A stretch of DNA of 64,000 bases from Bradyrhizobium campsiandrae (GTDB lineage Bacteria > Pseudomonadota > Alphaproteobacteria > Rhizobiales > Xanthobacteraceae): positions 94,232 through 158,231 of the forward strand of contig NZ_JAANIH010000013.1 of the NCBI RefSeq assembly GCF_014529705.1, given 5' to 3'. The notes beneath the pieces were generated by a model. The model made no database searches. It had not been told where the DNA came from and saw only the letters and a list, made by a program, of their open reading frames with translations. The position numbers were made by a program, and so were the translations under genes. Below, piece after piece: positions 7,872-18,459 of this stretch (the stretch's first letter is position 1; every line of letters starts with the position of its first letter).

Positions 7872-10106
7872 CTATCGCCTGAGCACCGCAATCGTCCGGT
7901 TGGCGAATGTCAGCCGCTCGGCCATGACCGATACGAAATAGGTCAGCAGCTTGTGGCTGAGCGCGGGGTCTTCCTGCTTGATGGCGTCGAACTGGTGCGT
8001 GTTCAGCACGTAGAGCACGCTGTCGACCTCGGCCTGGATGGTGGCGCTGCGCGGTGTCCGTGACACCAGGCCCATCTCGCCGATCGTGGTGTAGCGCCCG
8101 AGGCTGCGGACGCGCGTGGTGCGGTCGTCATCGGCGGGAACCATGATGCCGACGCGGCCTTCGAGGATGAAGTGCATGGAATCGGCTGCTTCGCCGGCCC
8201 GCACGATGATCTCGCCGGCTTCGACCTCGATGCGCTGGCAGCGCCGGATCAGCTCGTCGGCATCGTCCTCGCTGTCCAAGATGCTCGCGAACCAGTCGCG
8301 CAGGCTGGCTTCTTCCCGCGCCAGCCCCTGGTGCTGCGCGATGATCTCGTTCTCGCACCATTCCAGCGCGTGATCGAGCTCGCCGATGATGGTGACCCCC
8401 TCGCCGATAAAGTCGCTGGAGCGCAGCACCTTCTCGGCCGCGGCCGACAGGTGCACCAGGATCAGCTCGACGCCGAGCTCGGCGGCGCTGCGCTTGATCT
8501 GGGCGAAGCTGTAGGCGGCCGAGGAATCGACGCCGGTGACGAGCTTGAAATCGAACAGCAAATAGCGGCATTCCGGGCGCTCCTGCAGCAACCGCTTGAC
8601 GTGCTGGTAGAGCCGGTTGGCGGAGCCGAAGAACAGGTAGCTCTGGAGGTTGAGGCCCTGGATCTTGCCGCCATGGGCCAGCAGCACCTCCTGGTCGTCG
8701 CGCGAGCGATCGAGCGAGGAGCGGTATTCGGATCCGTCAAAACTGTACTTGATCGATTCCACCCGCGCCGCGCTGAACGCAAAGGTCGCGCAGCCGATGA
8801 TGACGCCGATCAAAATGCCCGGCACGAAACCCCAGGCGACGATGATGAAAATAATGGCCACCAGCGACAGATATTCGAGCTTCGACAGCCGCTTGCGGGA
8901 TTCGATGATCCATTTGTGCAGTTGATCGGCACCGAGATAGAGCAAGAGGCCGCCGAGCACGAATTTCGGGATGAAGCCGAGCAGCTCCGGCGCGAGCCCG
9001 AGCATCAGCAGCGACAGTGCCGCGGCGGTCAGGCCCGACAGCCGGCCGCGGCCGCCGCTGGAGAAATTGAGGATGGTGCGGCTGATCGAGCTGCAGCCAG
9101 TGTAGCCGCCGAGCACGCCGGTGAGGATGTTGGCCGCGCCCGTGACGTTCAGCTCGCGCTCGAGATTGGCCTCGCGATGCACCGCGACCTCGATGCCTGT
9201 GGTGTTGAACAGCGTGCTCGATGCGGTGACGAAGATGACGGCGACGAGATTGCCGAGCAGGTCGGGCACGGCAAACCAGGGATAGCGGGTGATCTCGTCG
9301 GCGTGCCAGGGCAGCATGAACGCCGCCCGCGGCGGCGGCTGAAACGTCCAGCCCAGACTATGGGCGGTATCGAGCGAGACACCCGAGATCCAGAACGCCA
9401 GGTGCGCCGTGATCACGCCGCCAACCAGGATGATCGGCAGGGCGAACGGATTCCGCGAGCGATGCCAGGTCAGGTACAGCACCAGCGCCATGGTGCAGGC
9501 GGCACCGAGCTCCAGCATCGTGGTGCCGTTGGCGAAGCCGGGCAGCGTCGCAAGCTGCACCGGCATGTTGGTGATGACCCTGATCGCACCGAGCGCAATG
9601 AGGAGGCCCGTGGCGCCGAGGAAGCCGCCGACCACGGGATAAGGCACGTAACGGATGGCGCGCCCCATCCGCGTCAGCCCCAGCCCGCACAGCACGATTC
9701 CGGTCAGCACGGTCGACAGGCTGAGCGTGATCAGGACCGGCGAGAGCAGCGGCGCCGACGGATTGGCAGCTTCGATGTGCTCGACCAGCGAGGCTGCCAG
9801 GATTCCCGTGACGGCAGCCGTCGAACTGTCGGGGGCGGCGATCGCGAAGGGCAGGGAGCTGCCGAGCCCGATCACGAGCGCAAGCACCGCGGAACTGATG
9901 AAGGTCGCGGCGATGCCGTAGGACAGGTGAGCCGAGAGCGGCCCGGCAAAGATCAGCAGCGCATAGGACAGTCCGAACGTGACGGTGAGAATGCTCGCCG
10001 CGCCGCCACCCAGAATGTCATTCAGCGCACGCTTGACGGACGGGCTGACCCCGGTGACCGGTTCAAAGCCAATAGCAGGATCGGTCACGCTGTGACACTC
10101 GCTCAT
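7872..10106 (-). CDS. SulP-family anion transporter fused to STAS and cyclic-nucleotide-binding domains
   Basis: A 744-aa protein with three parts. Residues 30-440 are a SulP/SLC26 membrane domain of roughly 10-14 helices. Residues about 470-590 form a STAS domain, including GVDSSAAYSFAQI where the anti-sigma-antagonist serine would sit. Residues about 610-740 are a cyclic-nucleotide-binding (cNMP) beta-roll with GEIIVRAGEAADSMHFILEG and IGEMGLVSRTPRSATIQAE. SulP proteins move sulfate, bicarbonate or dicarboxylates across the inner membrane. The extra C-terminal domain suggests gating by a nucleotide, although the phosphate-binding R(T/S)A pattern is only partly met (PRSAT). It is transcribed alone, converging with the MBL gene. 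Confidence 0.9.
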   Translation of the reverse strand: MSECHSVTDPAIGFEPVTGVSPSVKRALNDILGGGAASILTVTFGLSYALLIFAGPLSAHLSYGIAATFISSAVLALVIGLGSSLPFAIAAPDSSTAAVTGILAASLVEHIEAANPSAPLLSPVLITLSLSTVLTGIVLCGLGLTRMGRAIRYVPYPVVGGFLGATGLLIALGAIRVITNMPVQLATLPGFANGTTMLELGAACTMALVLYLTWHRSRNPFALPIILVGGVITAHLAFWISGVSLDTAHSLGWTFQPPPRAAFMLPWHADEITRYPWFAVPDLLGNLVAVIFVTASSTLFNTTGIEVAVHREANLERELNVTGAANILTGVLGGYTGCSSISRTILNFSSGGRGRLSGLTAAALSLLMLGLAPELLGFIPKFVLGGLLLYLGADQLHKWIIESRKRLSKLEYLSLVAIIFIIVAWGFVPGILIGVIIGCATFAFSAARVESIKYSFDGSEYRSSLDRSRDDQEVLLAHGGKIQGLNLQSYLFFGSANRLYQHVKRLLQERPECRYLLFDFKLVTGVDSSAAYSFAQIKRSAAELGVELILVHLSAAAEKVLRSSDFIGEGVTIIGELDHALEWCENEIIAQHQGLAREEASLRDWFASILDSEDDADELIRRCQRIEVEAGEIIVRAGEAADSMHFILEGRVGIMVPADDDRTTRVRSLGRYTTIGEMGLVSRTPRSATIQAEVDSVLYVLNTHQFDAIKQEDPALSHKLLTYFVSVMAERLTFANRTIAVLRR

Positions 10107-10428
10107 GAAAATTCCCGCCCGGAGAGGTAGACGAGTGCGAGCCTAGCGCAACAGGATTCTTGCAAATATGAAGTATCCGACAGTTCTGGCGGGCTCCGGG
10201 TGTGAACGGTCAATCAAATGGTTGAGGGGAAAACCGAAATTGGCGTCGTCCCGGCGAGGCCGGAACGACACCAGAGGGCTTGGCAGCCAACGCTTCTGGA
10301 GAGGCGCGCCGGTCTCTCCACGTCATTGCGAGGAGCTCTTGCGACGAAGCAATCCAGAGTCACGCTATGGAGACAGTCTGGATTTGCTTGCAGCGCTCGC
10401 AATGACGGAATTCTCGGCAGCGGCTGAG
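10107..10428. other. Gene-free stretch with palindromic repeats
   Basis: This stretch holds the upstream region of the SulP gene and the downstream region of purC. It contains a short GTCGTCCCGG...CCGGAACGAC hairpin near 10247-10270 and the longer repeat at 10321-10407. No coding sequence is supported. Confidence 0.6.
10321..10407. repeat. Intergenic palindromic repeat (CGTCATTGCGAG type)
   Basis: An 87-bp imperfect inverted repeat: CGTCATTGCGAG pairs with CTCGCAATGACG at the far end, and the inner GAAGCAATCCAGA pairs with TCTGGATTTGCTT. It can fold into one long hairpin. This pattern is common in Bradyrhizobium intergenic DNA. Only one copy was found in this window. It lies just downstream of purC. 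Confidence 0.75.
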
Positions 10429-11343
<915 letters not shown>

Positions 11344-11420
11344 AGCAGAGCTTTCGCAGACTTGGCTTTCGGAAAGGATATCCAGCCGCGACTGATGGCA
11401 CGGCCGAAAGCCGGATTAGC

Positions 11421-12338
11421 CTATTCCGGCAGCGGAATGAACTCATGTTCCTGAGGAACCGCGGCGAAGCGGCCGGTTTTCCAGTCCTGCTTGGCCTGCT
11501 CGATCCGCTCCTTGCTGGACGAGACGAAATTCCACCAGATGTGGCGCGGGCCTTCCAATGCATCGCCGCCGAGAAACATCATCCGCGTCGCCTTCAGCGC
11601 CTTCACGGTGATGCGGTCGCCGGGCCGGAAAATCAGCAGCCGCGGCCCCTCGTAGCGCTCGTTCGCGATCTCGACCTCGCCGTCGACCACGTAGATCGCG
11701 CGCTCCTCATGATCGGGATCGAGCGGGACACTCGCGCCGGCCACGGCCGTGACCTCGGTGTAGAACCAGGGCGACACCATTGTGACGGGCGAGGCGATGC
11801 CGAACGACGAGCCCGCGATCACCCGTGCGGTAAAATCGCGCTCCGAGATCATCGGCAGATCGCCCGCCGCATAATGCTGGAACGAGGGATCGATCTCCTC
11901 GGAGCCCTCAGGCAGCGCGATCCAGCTTTGCAGGCCGAGCATCTTCTGCCCCGAGGCGCGCTGCGCGTCTGGGGTGCGCTCGGAATGGGCGATGCCGCGG
12001 CCGGCTGTCATCAGATTCATCGCGCCGGGTGCGATCTCCTGCACATTGCCCTCGCTGTCGCGGTGCATGATGGACCCGTCGAACAGATAGGTGACGGTGG
12101 CCAGGCCGATATGCGGATGCGGCCGTACGTCCATGCCCTTGCCGGAGACGAACTGCACCGGGCCGAAATGATCGAAGAAGATGAAGGGCCCGACCATCTG
12201 CCGCTTGCCATGCGGAAGCGCGCGCCGCACCGCGAACCCATCGCCGAGATCGCGCGTGCGCGGGACGATGACGAGATCGAGCGCATCGCAGGACATGGGA
12301 TCGCCGAGCACGGGGTCGTTCGAGGGTTGCCAGCTCAT
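11421..12338 (-). CDS. Pirin family protein
   Basis: A 305-aa bicupin with the pirin metal-site pattern: RPHPHIGLATVTYLFDG, then AGRGIAHSERTP, giving the clustered histidines and glutamate that hold one iron in the N-terminal cupin. Pirins include quercetin 2,3-dioxygenases and proteins that adjust metabolic enzymes or transcription factors; no specific role can be assigned. A GGAGTCC-type ribosome site lies upstream of the ATG at 12338. The gene is about 80 bases upstream of purC on the same strand and may be co-transcribed with it, although the functions are unrelated. Confidence 0.9.
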   Translation of the reverse strand: MSWQPSNDPVLGDPMSCDALDLVIVPRTRDLGDGFAVRRALPHGKRQMVGPFIFFDHFGPVQFVSGKGMDVRPHPHIGLATVTYLFDGSIMHRDSEGNVQEIAPGAMNLMTAGRGIAHSERTPDAQRASGQKMLGLQSWIALPEGSEEIDPSFQHYAAGDLPMISERDFTARVIAGSSFGIASPVTMVSPWFYTEVTAVAGASVPLDPDHEERAIYVVDGEVEIANERYEGPRLLIFRPGDRITVKALKATRMMFLGGDALEGPRHIWWNFVSSSKERIEQAKQDWKTGRFAAVPQEHEFIPLPE

Positions 12339-12501
12339 GGTGGACTCCTGTTGACTTTCTTGGGCTCAATCGTAGCAGAATTTCGCATCGGCGTCGCGAC
12401 ATAGGGCGCCGTTGCAGGTCGGCAATCGCGCCGCACATTCGGTGTCATCGCCCGCGAAGGCGGGCGATGACAGTAGTGGCATGGATGGATCTTGAAAAAA
12501 T

Positions 12502-13617
12502 GTGGCCAACGAACGATGTTCGACCGACCGAAACCGCGACCGTTGGCTCCAGCCGATGACCCTTGCCGCCCTCGACCTCGCTTTTCGCGCGGCCAGCGTC
12601 GCGCTGCTATCGGTGCTGGCGGCGTCGCTGCTGCATGATTTTCGCAATGTACTTGCGGCCCGTCTCGGCGCGGCCTTCGTGCTGGGTACGATTGCGCACG
12701 CCGTGAGCTATTCACTGGATGTCACGTCGCGGGTCCCGCTCTGGCATGCACCGCTGATCGCAATATCGACCGGGACCATTGTGATGTTCTGGCTGTTCAC
12801 GCGCGCCCTGTTCGATGACGAGTTTCGCCTCCGCTGGTGGCACGGTCTGATCTGGGCGGCGGTCGCGGCCTTCAGCTTCGCGGGCTGCGTCTGGATTGCA
12901 CCCAGTGGCCATGTGCGGTTCTCGGTGATGATGGTCAATCTGATCGTGCTCGGCTTCATCGCGCTTGCGGTCGGACAGATGATCGCCTCCTGGCCGGCTG
13001 ATCTCGTCGAGCGCCGCCGCCGCGTTCGCGTCTTCATCGTCAGCGCCATCGCGCTCTATGGCGGGCTGAACGCGGTACTCCAGATCGCCGTCGCGGGCTA
13101 CCGCGTCGGCGATGTCGCCGAAACCATCAATGCCGGCGCACTTGCCCTGACCGTCGCGGCGATCGTCTATGCCATGATGCGCGTTGACGGAACGGATCTG
13201 TTCCCGGCCGCGGCGGAGCCCGCGCCGGCTGGCGTTTTCAGTCAGCCGGCCGCCGATGACGCCGCCGATCAAAAGCTCATCGACGCCCTGATGCGGCTGA
13301 TGGGAGACGAGCGGATCTATCGCCAGGAGAACATCACCATCGGCGTGCTGGCCGGCCGGCTGAAAATTCCGGAATACCGGCTGCGGCGGCTGATCAACCA
13401 GCGGCTCGGCTACCGCAACTTCAATGTGTTCCTGAACAACCACCGCATCGAGGAAGCCAAGGCCGCGCTGGCCGATCCCGCCCAGGCCGAGGTTCCCGTC
13501 ACGACCATCGCGATGGACGCCGGCTTCCAGTCCTTGGGGCCATTCAACCGCGCCTTCAAAGCAGTGACCGGCGTGACGCCGACGGAGTATCGCCGGCTCA
13601 AGGCCGACGCGGCCTAG
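12502..13617 (+). CDS. Membrane-anchored AraC-family regulator
   Basis: A two-part protein of up to 371 aa. The first 210 residues hold six to seven hydrophobic segments; the C-terminal 110 residues are an AraC DNA-binding domain with LAGRLKIPEYRLRRLIN (first helix-turn-helix) and IAMDAGFQSLGPFNRAFK (second). Such proteins sense a signal at the membrane and bind DNA from the inner face. Two starts are possible: GTG at 12502 or ATG at 12556; the hydrophobic domain begins just after the ATG, so 12556 may be the true start, but neither has a strong ribosome site. The target is unknown. The downstream serine hydrolase is a candidate only by position. Confidence 0.85.
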   Translation: MANERCSTDRNRDRWLQPMTLAALDLAFRAASVALLSVLAASLLHDFRNVLAARLGAAFVLGTIAHAVSYSLDVTSRVPLWHAPLIAISTGTIVMFWLFTRALFDDEFRLRWWHGLIWAAVAAFSFAGCVWIAPSGHVRFSVMMVNLIVLGFIALAVGQMIASWPADLVERRRRVRVFIVSAIALYGGLNAVLQIAVAGYRVGDVAETINAGALALTVAAIVYAMMRVDGTDLFPAAAEPAPAGVFSQPAADDAADQKLIDALMRLMGDERIYRQENITIGVLAGRLKIPEYRLRRLINQRLGYRNFNVFLNNHRIEEAKAALADPAQAEVPVTTIAMDAGFQSLGPFNRAFKAVTGVTPTEYRRLKADAA

Positions 13618-13762
13618 ATTTTAGGTCTCTGAAATCACGTAAGAATTCCGAAATCGACCAGCCCCGATCAGTTTAGACGAGGCCGATTTCCAAATCCGGC
13701 GAGCGCACATCGCCCGCCTCCGGCTTGCTCCCTCGCATTCGCCCCGAAGCCGGAGAAAGCCC

Positions 13763-15190
13763 GTGAACCGCCGCCGCAAGATCCTCCTCCTCACCACCGC
13801 CATCGCCTGTGCCGGTCTCGCGCTCGGCGCGGCGCGCGCCCGCGACGTGCCCAAAGTTGCCACCGGCTTCATCGCCCATACGCTCTGTTCGGACATTTTC
13901 GTCTCCGGCCTCGATGTCAGGCGCGACCTCGCCGAGACCACCGATGCGATGCCGGGTGCGGGTCTTTTGACCTGGGCGATGGATCTTCAGGTCGATCGCG
14001 TCCGCAAGGATGTCACGGTGTCCCTGTTTGGGATCGGCCGCAGCCACGCCGTCTATCGCGAGGGGCTCGGTTGCACGCTGGAACACGGGCAGGGGATCGC
14101 CAATGTCGCATTGCCATCCGACGACAAGCAGCCTGCGTTGCTGCCCGAGATCGCCGGCCCGGGACTTGTCGCCCCGCAAAGCGAGGGCCTCGCCGCCGCG
14201 CTCGACCGCGCTTTCGCCGAGCCCGCGCAGCCGCCCTATCGCCGCACCCGCGCGATCGTGGTCATGAAGGCCGGCCGCATCATTGCCGAGCGCTATGCCG
14301 ACGGCATCGGGCCGGAGACGGAGCTGCTCGGTTTCTCCATGACGAAGTCGGTGACCTCGGCGCTGACAGGCATTCTGGTGCGCCAAGGCAGGCTGAAGCT
14401 CGACGGGCCCGCGCCGATCGCCGCATGGCAGAATCCCGAGGATCCGCGCCATGCAATTACCGTCGACCAGTTGCTGCGCCACACCGCCGGCATTGCGCTC
14501 GGCAGCTCGTTGGAGGCCAAGCTTGGCTCCGTGCTCGAACCCGTCAACACCATGAAATATGCCGAGGACGATATGGCTGGCTTCGCCGAGCGCGCGCCGC
14601 TTGCGACAGCACCGGGCACGGCGTGGAATTATCACGACGGCAACATCATCATCGTGGCGCATCTCATCCGCAACGCCGCCGGCGGCAAGCCTGCCGATGC
14701 GCTTGCCTTCGCGCGCCGTGAATTGTTCGCGCCGCTCGGCATGAACAACGTCACGCTTCAGCTCGACGCCTCAGGCACGATCGAGGGGTCCGGCGAGATG
14801 CTGGCCTCCGCGCGCGATTGGGCGCGGTTCGGCCAGCTCTATCTCGACGACGGCGTTGTCGGCGGCAAGCGCATCCTGCCAGAGGGCTGGGTGAATTATT
14901 CTGCGTCTGCCACGCCAAACGCCTGGGTCGGCATCGGCGCCGGCTTCTGGACCAATCAGGGCGACAGCTTTGGCGCGAAGTTCCGCATCAGGCACGGCTG
15001 GCCGCGCGATGCCTTCTTCGCCAAGGGCACGATCGGGCAATACACGATCATCATTCCCTCGGAGAAGCTTGTGATCGTGCGCCTCGGTCGTTCGCCGAAC
15101 TTCCCGCCGGAAGCTGATGGCGTGTTCGATCTCGTGCGCGATGTCGTGGCTGTCACGCGCGAGAAGGGGAAGATGGCGGGCGCGAACTAG
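13763..15190 (+). CDS. Secreted serine hydrolase, beta-lactamase/6-aminohexanoate-dimer hydrolase-like
   Basis: A 475-aa protein with an N-terminal signal peptide (RRRKILLLTTAIACAGLALG, cleavage near ARA) and the S-x-x-K nucleophile in GFSMTKSVTSAL. A tyrosine motif follows in WNYHDGNIII, and the conserved end FFAKGTIGQYTIIIP replaces the K-T-G box. The order and spacing resemble periplasmic 6-aminohexanoate-dimer hydrolase/NylB-like esterases. Likely periplasmic. Substrate unknown. It converges with the MmgE/PrpD gene, with 5 bases between the stops. It is not closely similar to the serine hydrolase at 1672, although both belong to the same broad fold. Confidence 0.86.
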   Translation: MNRRRKILLLTTAIACAGLALGAARARDVPKVATGFIAHTLCSDIFVSGLDVRRDLAETTDAMPGAGLLTWAMDLQVDRVRKDVTVSLFGIGRSHAVYREGLGCTLEHGQGIANVALPSDDKQPALLPEIAGPGLVAPQSEGLAAALDRAFAEPAQPPYRRTRAIVVMKAGRIIAERYADGIGPETELLGFSMTKSVTSALTGILVRQGRLKLDGPAPIAAWQNPEDPRHAITVDQLLRHTAGIALGSSLEAKLGSVLEPVNTMKYAEDDMAGFAERAPLATAPGTAWNYHDGNIIIVAHLIRNAAGGKPADALAFARRELFAPLGMNNVTLQLDASGTIEGSGEMLASARDWARFGQLYLDDGVVGGKRILPEGWVNYSASATPNAWVGIGAGFWTNQGDSFGAKFRIRHGWPRDAFFAKGTIGQYTIIIPSEKLVIVRLGRSPNFPPEADGVFDLVRDVVAVTREKGKMAGAN

Positions 15191-15195
15191 GCGGC

Positions 15196-16566
15196 CTACT
15201 GCCGCCCCAGCTCCGTCGCCGCCGCGACGCGGTCGAACCGCTCCAGCGTCATGATCGCGTCGGCGAACCTGTCGGCCCGTGCGTTCAGCACGGGCCGCGC
15301 CAGTGTCAGGAATTTCTGCTGCATCGCCTGCACATCCGGGAACGAAGTCGGCTCTCCGGACGGATCGGCATAGAGCCGTTCATGCACGCCGTCTTCAGTC
15401 GTGATGCTGACGCGGGCGCCGAACGGATGGGTGCGGCCGATTTCGAGCCGGTCGTCCTGCACCACGTCGAACTTGTCGGCGAGCGCGTCGATTGCGGCAT
15501 CGCCGAGCCGGGCGTAATCGTCCCAGCCGAACGAGCCCTGGTCGAGCGCCAGCGCGCCGGTGAAGAACATCGAGAACTGGCCGCCGACGATCGAGGTCGG
15601 ATGCCGCTTGGTGGCGGCATCGCCGGTCAGCGTGATACCGTTGCGATGCAGGCCGATCTCGACGCGCTTGACCTGGTCGGGCGTCAGATTGTGCTCGCGC
15701 CGCATCGCGATCAGCGCGTCGATCGCGGCATGGGTGTAGCGGCAGCTCGGATAGGGCTTTACGCCGATCTTCATGGTCTCGTAGGTCTTGCCGAGCCCGG
15801 CGACCGCCTTGTCGGGATGCGCATCGTCGGTGTAGCCGGCGAGCAGGCCGTGCTTGCCTTCGATCGATTCGGTCGCGCCGACGAAATCGTTGCGCGCCAA
15901 CGTCGCTGCGATCACGCCGTTCATCGCGGCGGCGCCGACCTGGTAGCGCTTGTTCCAGGCGCCGTTGACAAGGAATTGCAGCGAGCCCGCAGCCTGGCTG
16001 CCGGCGACGCCGAAGGCGGCAATGACCTGCGCCTCGGAGAGGCCGAACAGTTTCGCCGCCGCCGCGGCCGCGCCATAGGTGCCGGCGGTCGCGGTCGGAT
16101 GGAAGCCGCGCGCATAATGCGAGGTCGGGTCGAGCGCATTGCCGAGCCGGCAGCAGACTTCGTAGCCCGCAACGATCGCCGTCAGCACGTCGCGCCCGGA
16201 GGCGCCGACCATCTCGCCGACGGCGAAGGCGGCCGGAACCACCGGCGCGCTCGGATGCAGCGAGGAATCCGCATGGGTATCGTCGAAATCGAGCGAATGG
16301 CCGAGCGCGCCGTTGAGCAGTGCCGCCACCGCCGGCGTCCAGGTCTTGGAATCGCCGAACACGGTGGCCTCGCCCCTGGTGTCGAGCGATAGTGCTTCCA
16401 GCATCTTCAGCAGCGAGGGGGTGGATTCGGCCTCGCGTCGCGCCCGGATGGCGCTGCCCAGGAAGTCCAGCGTCAGCACCTTGGCCCGATCCAGCACCTC
16501 CGCCGGAATGTCGGCGAATTTCAGCCTGGCGACGTAGGCGGCGAGCGTTGCGGTTTCGTGGGCCAT
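15196..16566 (-). CDS. MmgE/PrpD family protein
   Basis: A 456-aa protein of the MmgE/PrpD fold, which includes 2-methylcitrate dehydratase, cis-aconitate decarboxylase and relatives. Recognisable segments are LTLDFLGSAIRARREAES near the N-terminus, HSLDFDDTHADSSLHPSAP (the Asp/His-rich active-site stretch), and PYPSCRYTHAAIDAL. The length is typical. No prpB/prpC gene lies nearby, so 2-methylcitrate dehydratase activity is not supported; it is better left as a family member of unknown substrate. It is divergent from the FUSC gene, with about 120 bases between. Confidence 0.88.
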   Translation of the reverse strand: MAHETATLAAYVARLKFADIPAEVLDRAKVLTLDFLGSAIRARREAESTPSLLKMLEALSLDTRGEATVFGDSKTWTPAVAALLNGALGHSLDFDDTHADSSLHPSAPVVPAAFAVGEMVGASGRDVLTAIVAGYEVCCRLGNALDPTSHYARGFHPTATAGTYGAAAAAAKLFGLSEAQVIAAFGVAGSQAAGSLQFLVNGAWNKRYQVGAAAMNGVIAATLARNDFVGATESIEGKHGLLAGYTDDAHPDKAVAGLGKTYETMKIGVKPYPSCRYTHAAIDALIAMRREHNLTPDQVKRVEIGLHRNGITLTGDAATKRHPTSIVGGQFSMFFTGALALDQGSFGWDDYARLGDAAIDALADKFDVVQDDRLEIGRTHPFGARVSITTEDGVHERLYADPSGEPTSFPDVQAMQQKFLTLARPVLNARADRFADAIMTLERFDRVAAATELGRQ

Positions 16567-16689
16567 CGTGTTTCCTCGTTTTGACCGGCAAGTTAGGCGG
16601 GCTGATTTTGCCTTTCAAGCAGCCAGAGGGCTGCGGGCATCAGCTATGCTTTTGGTTGGCACGACGAGATCGGACCGGGACGTTTGACG

Positions 16690-17805
16690 ATGATTTCAGC
16701 AGGAGAGCTGTTCGACCGGGTGTGGTCGCGCCGGACGCAATTGGGGTTGGCGGTCCGGGTCACCGTTGCGGCCACCGGCGCCTATGCGCTCGCCACCGCG
16801 CTTCACCTTTTGTTGCCGCTCTGGGCCGTGCTGACGTCGATCATCGTGACCCAGATGAGCGTCGGCCGCTCGCTGAAGGCGACGCGCGACTACATGCTCG
16901 GCACGATCGGCGGCGCCATCTATGGCGGCGCGATCGCAATCCTGATTCCCTATTCCAGTGAACTCGGCCTGCTGGGCTTGCTGGTGCTGGCCGTGGCGCC
17001 GCTCGCCTTCATCGCATCGATCTATCCGAATCTGAGCTCCGCGACGGTGACGGCGGTCATCGTGCTGGTGCTGCCGTCGATGCACCATGCCGACCCCCTG
17101 GCTTCGGCGATCGACCGCGTCTGCGAGGTTTCGGTCGGCGCGGTGACGGGACTGCTCGTCTCCTTTCTGGTGCTGCCCTCGCGCGCGGTGCGGCAGATCC
17201 GCGCCAGCGCGGCGAAGCTGCTGGATCTGATTGCGGAGGCCTTTGGCGAACTGCTCGCCGGCCTCACGCGCGGCCGCGACAACGATGCGCTGCATCGGAT
17301 TCAGGACGGTATCGGCACCGCCATGGTGGGCATGAACACGATCGGCACTGAAGCCGAGCGCGAGCGTTCGGCGCGGCTGTCGAGCGGTCCCGACACCGGC
17401 CCGCTGCTGCGCACGATCCTGCGGCTGCGCCACGACGTCGTGATGATCGGCCGCGCCACCGTGGTGCCGCTGCCGGCCGAGGTACAGGTCAGGCTCGCAG
17501 GCCCCCTGGCAGAGGTGAGCGCGGCGATCCTCCGCTTCCTGAAGGCGTCAGCCGAAGCCTTGCGCGAGGGCGCCGGCGCGCCGCCGATCCACCCCGTTCA
17601 CGTCGCGCTTCAGCATTATTCCGAGGCGGTGGCGGCCGTGCGCCAGGACGGCCTGATCCGCGGCCACGCCAGCGATACCGCGGAGCGCTTCTTCGCGCTC
17701 GGCTTCTCGCTCGAGCAGATGCACCAGAATCTCTGCGACCTCGACCGCGTCGTCGGCGAATGGTCGGAGGCGGCAGCGGATGGGCCGGTGAAGGTGGCGA
17801 AGTGA
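16690..17805 (+). CDS. FUSC-family inner-membrane transporter (aromatic acid exporter type)
   Basis: A 371-aa protein with about six membrane segments in the first 170 residues (ALATALHLLLPLWAVLTSII and similar) followed by a soluble alpha-helical half. This is the half-size layout of FUSC/YccS/aromatic-acid-exporter proteins, which efflux aromatic acids or related compounds. The ATG at 16690 is chosen because GGGA lies 9 bases upstream; a TTG two codons earlier is too close. There is no partner membrane-fusion protein nearby. It ends 3 bases before the convergent HCCA-isomerase-like gene. Confidence 0.85.
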   Translation: MISAGELFDRVWSRRTQLGLAVRVTVAATGAYALATALHLLLPLWAVLTSIIVTQMSVGRSLKATRDYMLGTIGGAIYGGAIAILIPYSSELGLLGLLVLAVAPLAFIASIYPNLSSATVTAVIVLVLPSMHHADPLASAIDRVCEVSVGAVTGLLVSFLVLPSRAVRQIRASAAKLLDLIAEAFGELLAGLTRGRDNDALHRIQDGIGTAMVGMNTIGTEAERERSARLSSGPDTGPLLRTILRLRHDVVMIGRATVVPLPAEVQVRLAGPLAEVSAAILRFLKASAEALREGAGAPPIHPVHVALQHYSEAVAAVRQDGLIRGHASDTAERFFALGFSLEQMHQNLCDLDRVVGEWSEAAADGPVKVAK

Positions 17806-17808
17806 AGC

Positions 17809-18459
17809 TTAGCGCTTCGTCAGGCCCCTGCTCTGCAGACGCCAGAGCAGAAGATCGATGCGGTCCTGGCCGAAGAACGGCTCGTTCTCGAACACGAAGG
17901 TCGGTACGCCCCAATGGCCTGAGGCGGCGTGGTCCTTTTCGTTCTCCGTGATCACGTGCTCGTAGCGATCAGGATCGGCGCTGATGGCTGCATCCATCGC
18001 GGCAAGGTCGAAGCCGGCCTTCGCGGCGGCGCGGGCGAGGTGGTCACCCTCGTTCCAACCCGCAACCGAGCCATCCCACAGCACGCACGCGATCGCATAT
18101 GTAAAGGCGAGCGAGCGGCCCTCGAGCTGCGCCATCGCGCCAAGGCGCGTCAGGCGATGGATGTAGGGCTGCTCGGCCGCGACATCGAACGTCGTCTTGT
18201 CCTGCACGATCGGGTCCGGCCGCGGAAAGCGGAATGGAATGCCCTCATGCTGTGCCACGCGCGTGCTGTCGAGCACCACATAGCGAATGAAGTTCGGATT
18301 GGCTTTCTTGAAGAAGCCGGGCACGCGGACGGCAAGCGGATAGACTGGCCGCAGGTTCACGCCGAGGTCGTACGCCTCGACCAGCTTCAATGTCCTCGGC
18401 AGCGCCAGATAGCTGAAGGGGCTGCGAAAGGAAAAGAAGAGGTCGACCGACAGCGTCAT
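17809..18459 (-). CDS. 2-hydroxychromene-2-carboxylate isomerase / DsbA-like family protein
   Basis: A 216-aa protein of the kappa-class GST/DsbA fold. The N-terminal VDLFFSFRSPFSYLAL matches the S-x-x-S segment that holds glutathione in HCCA isomerases, and the C-terminal WGVPTFVFENEPFFGQDRI matches the cis-proline and the end of the family. HCCA isomerase acts in naphthalene degradation; relatives serve other glutathione-dependent isomerisations. The start at 18459 has GGGAG 9 bases upstream and lies in an ATGA overlap with the DUF2867 gene stop, making it the third gene of a coupled operon. Confidence 0.85.
   Translation of the reverse strand: MTLSVDLFFSFRSPFSYLALPRTLKLVEAYDLGVNLRPVYPLAVRVPGFFKKANPNFIRYVVLDSTRVAQHEGIPFRFPRPDPIVQDKTTFDVAAEQPYIHRLTRLGAMAQLEGRSLAFTYAIACVLWDGSVAGWNEGDHLARAAAKAGFDLAAMDAAISADPDRYEHVITENEKDHAASGHWGVPTFVFENEPFFGQDRIDLLLWRLQSRGLTKR

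Noticed and set aside
8172..10130. 652-codon frame antisense to the SulP gene
   Set aside because: Arg/Gln/Glu-rich shadow; the sense strand has a clear transporter.
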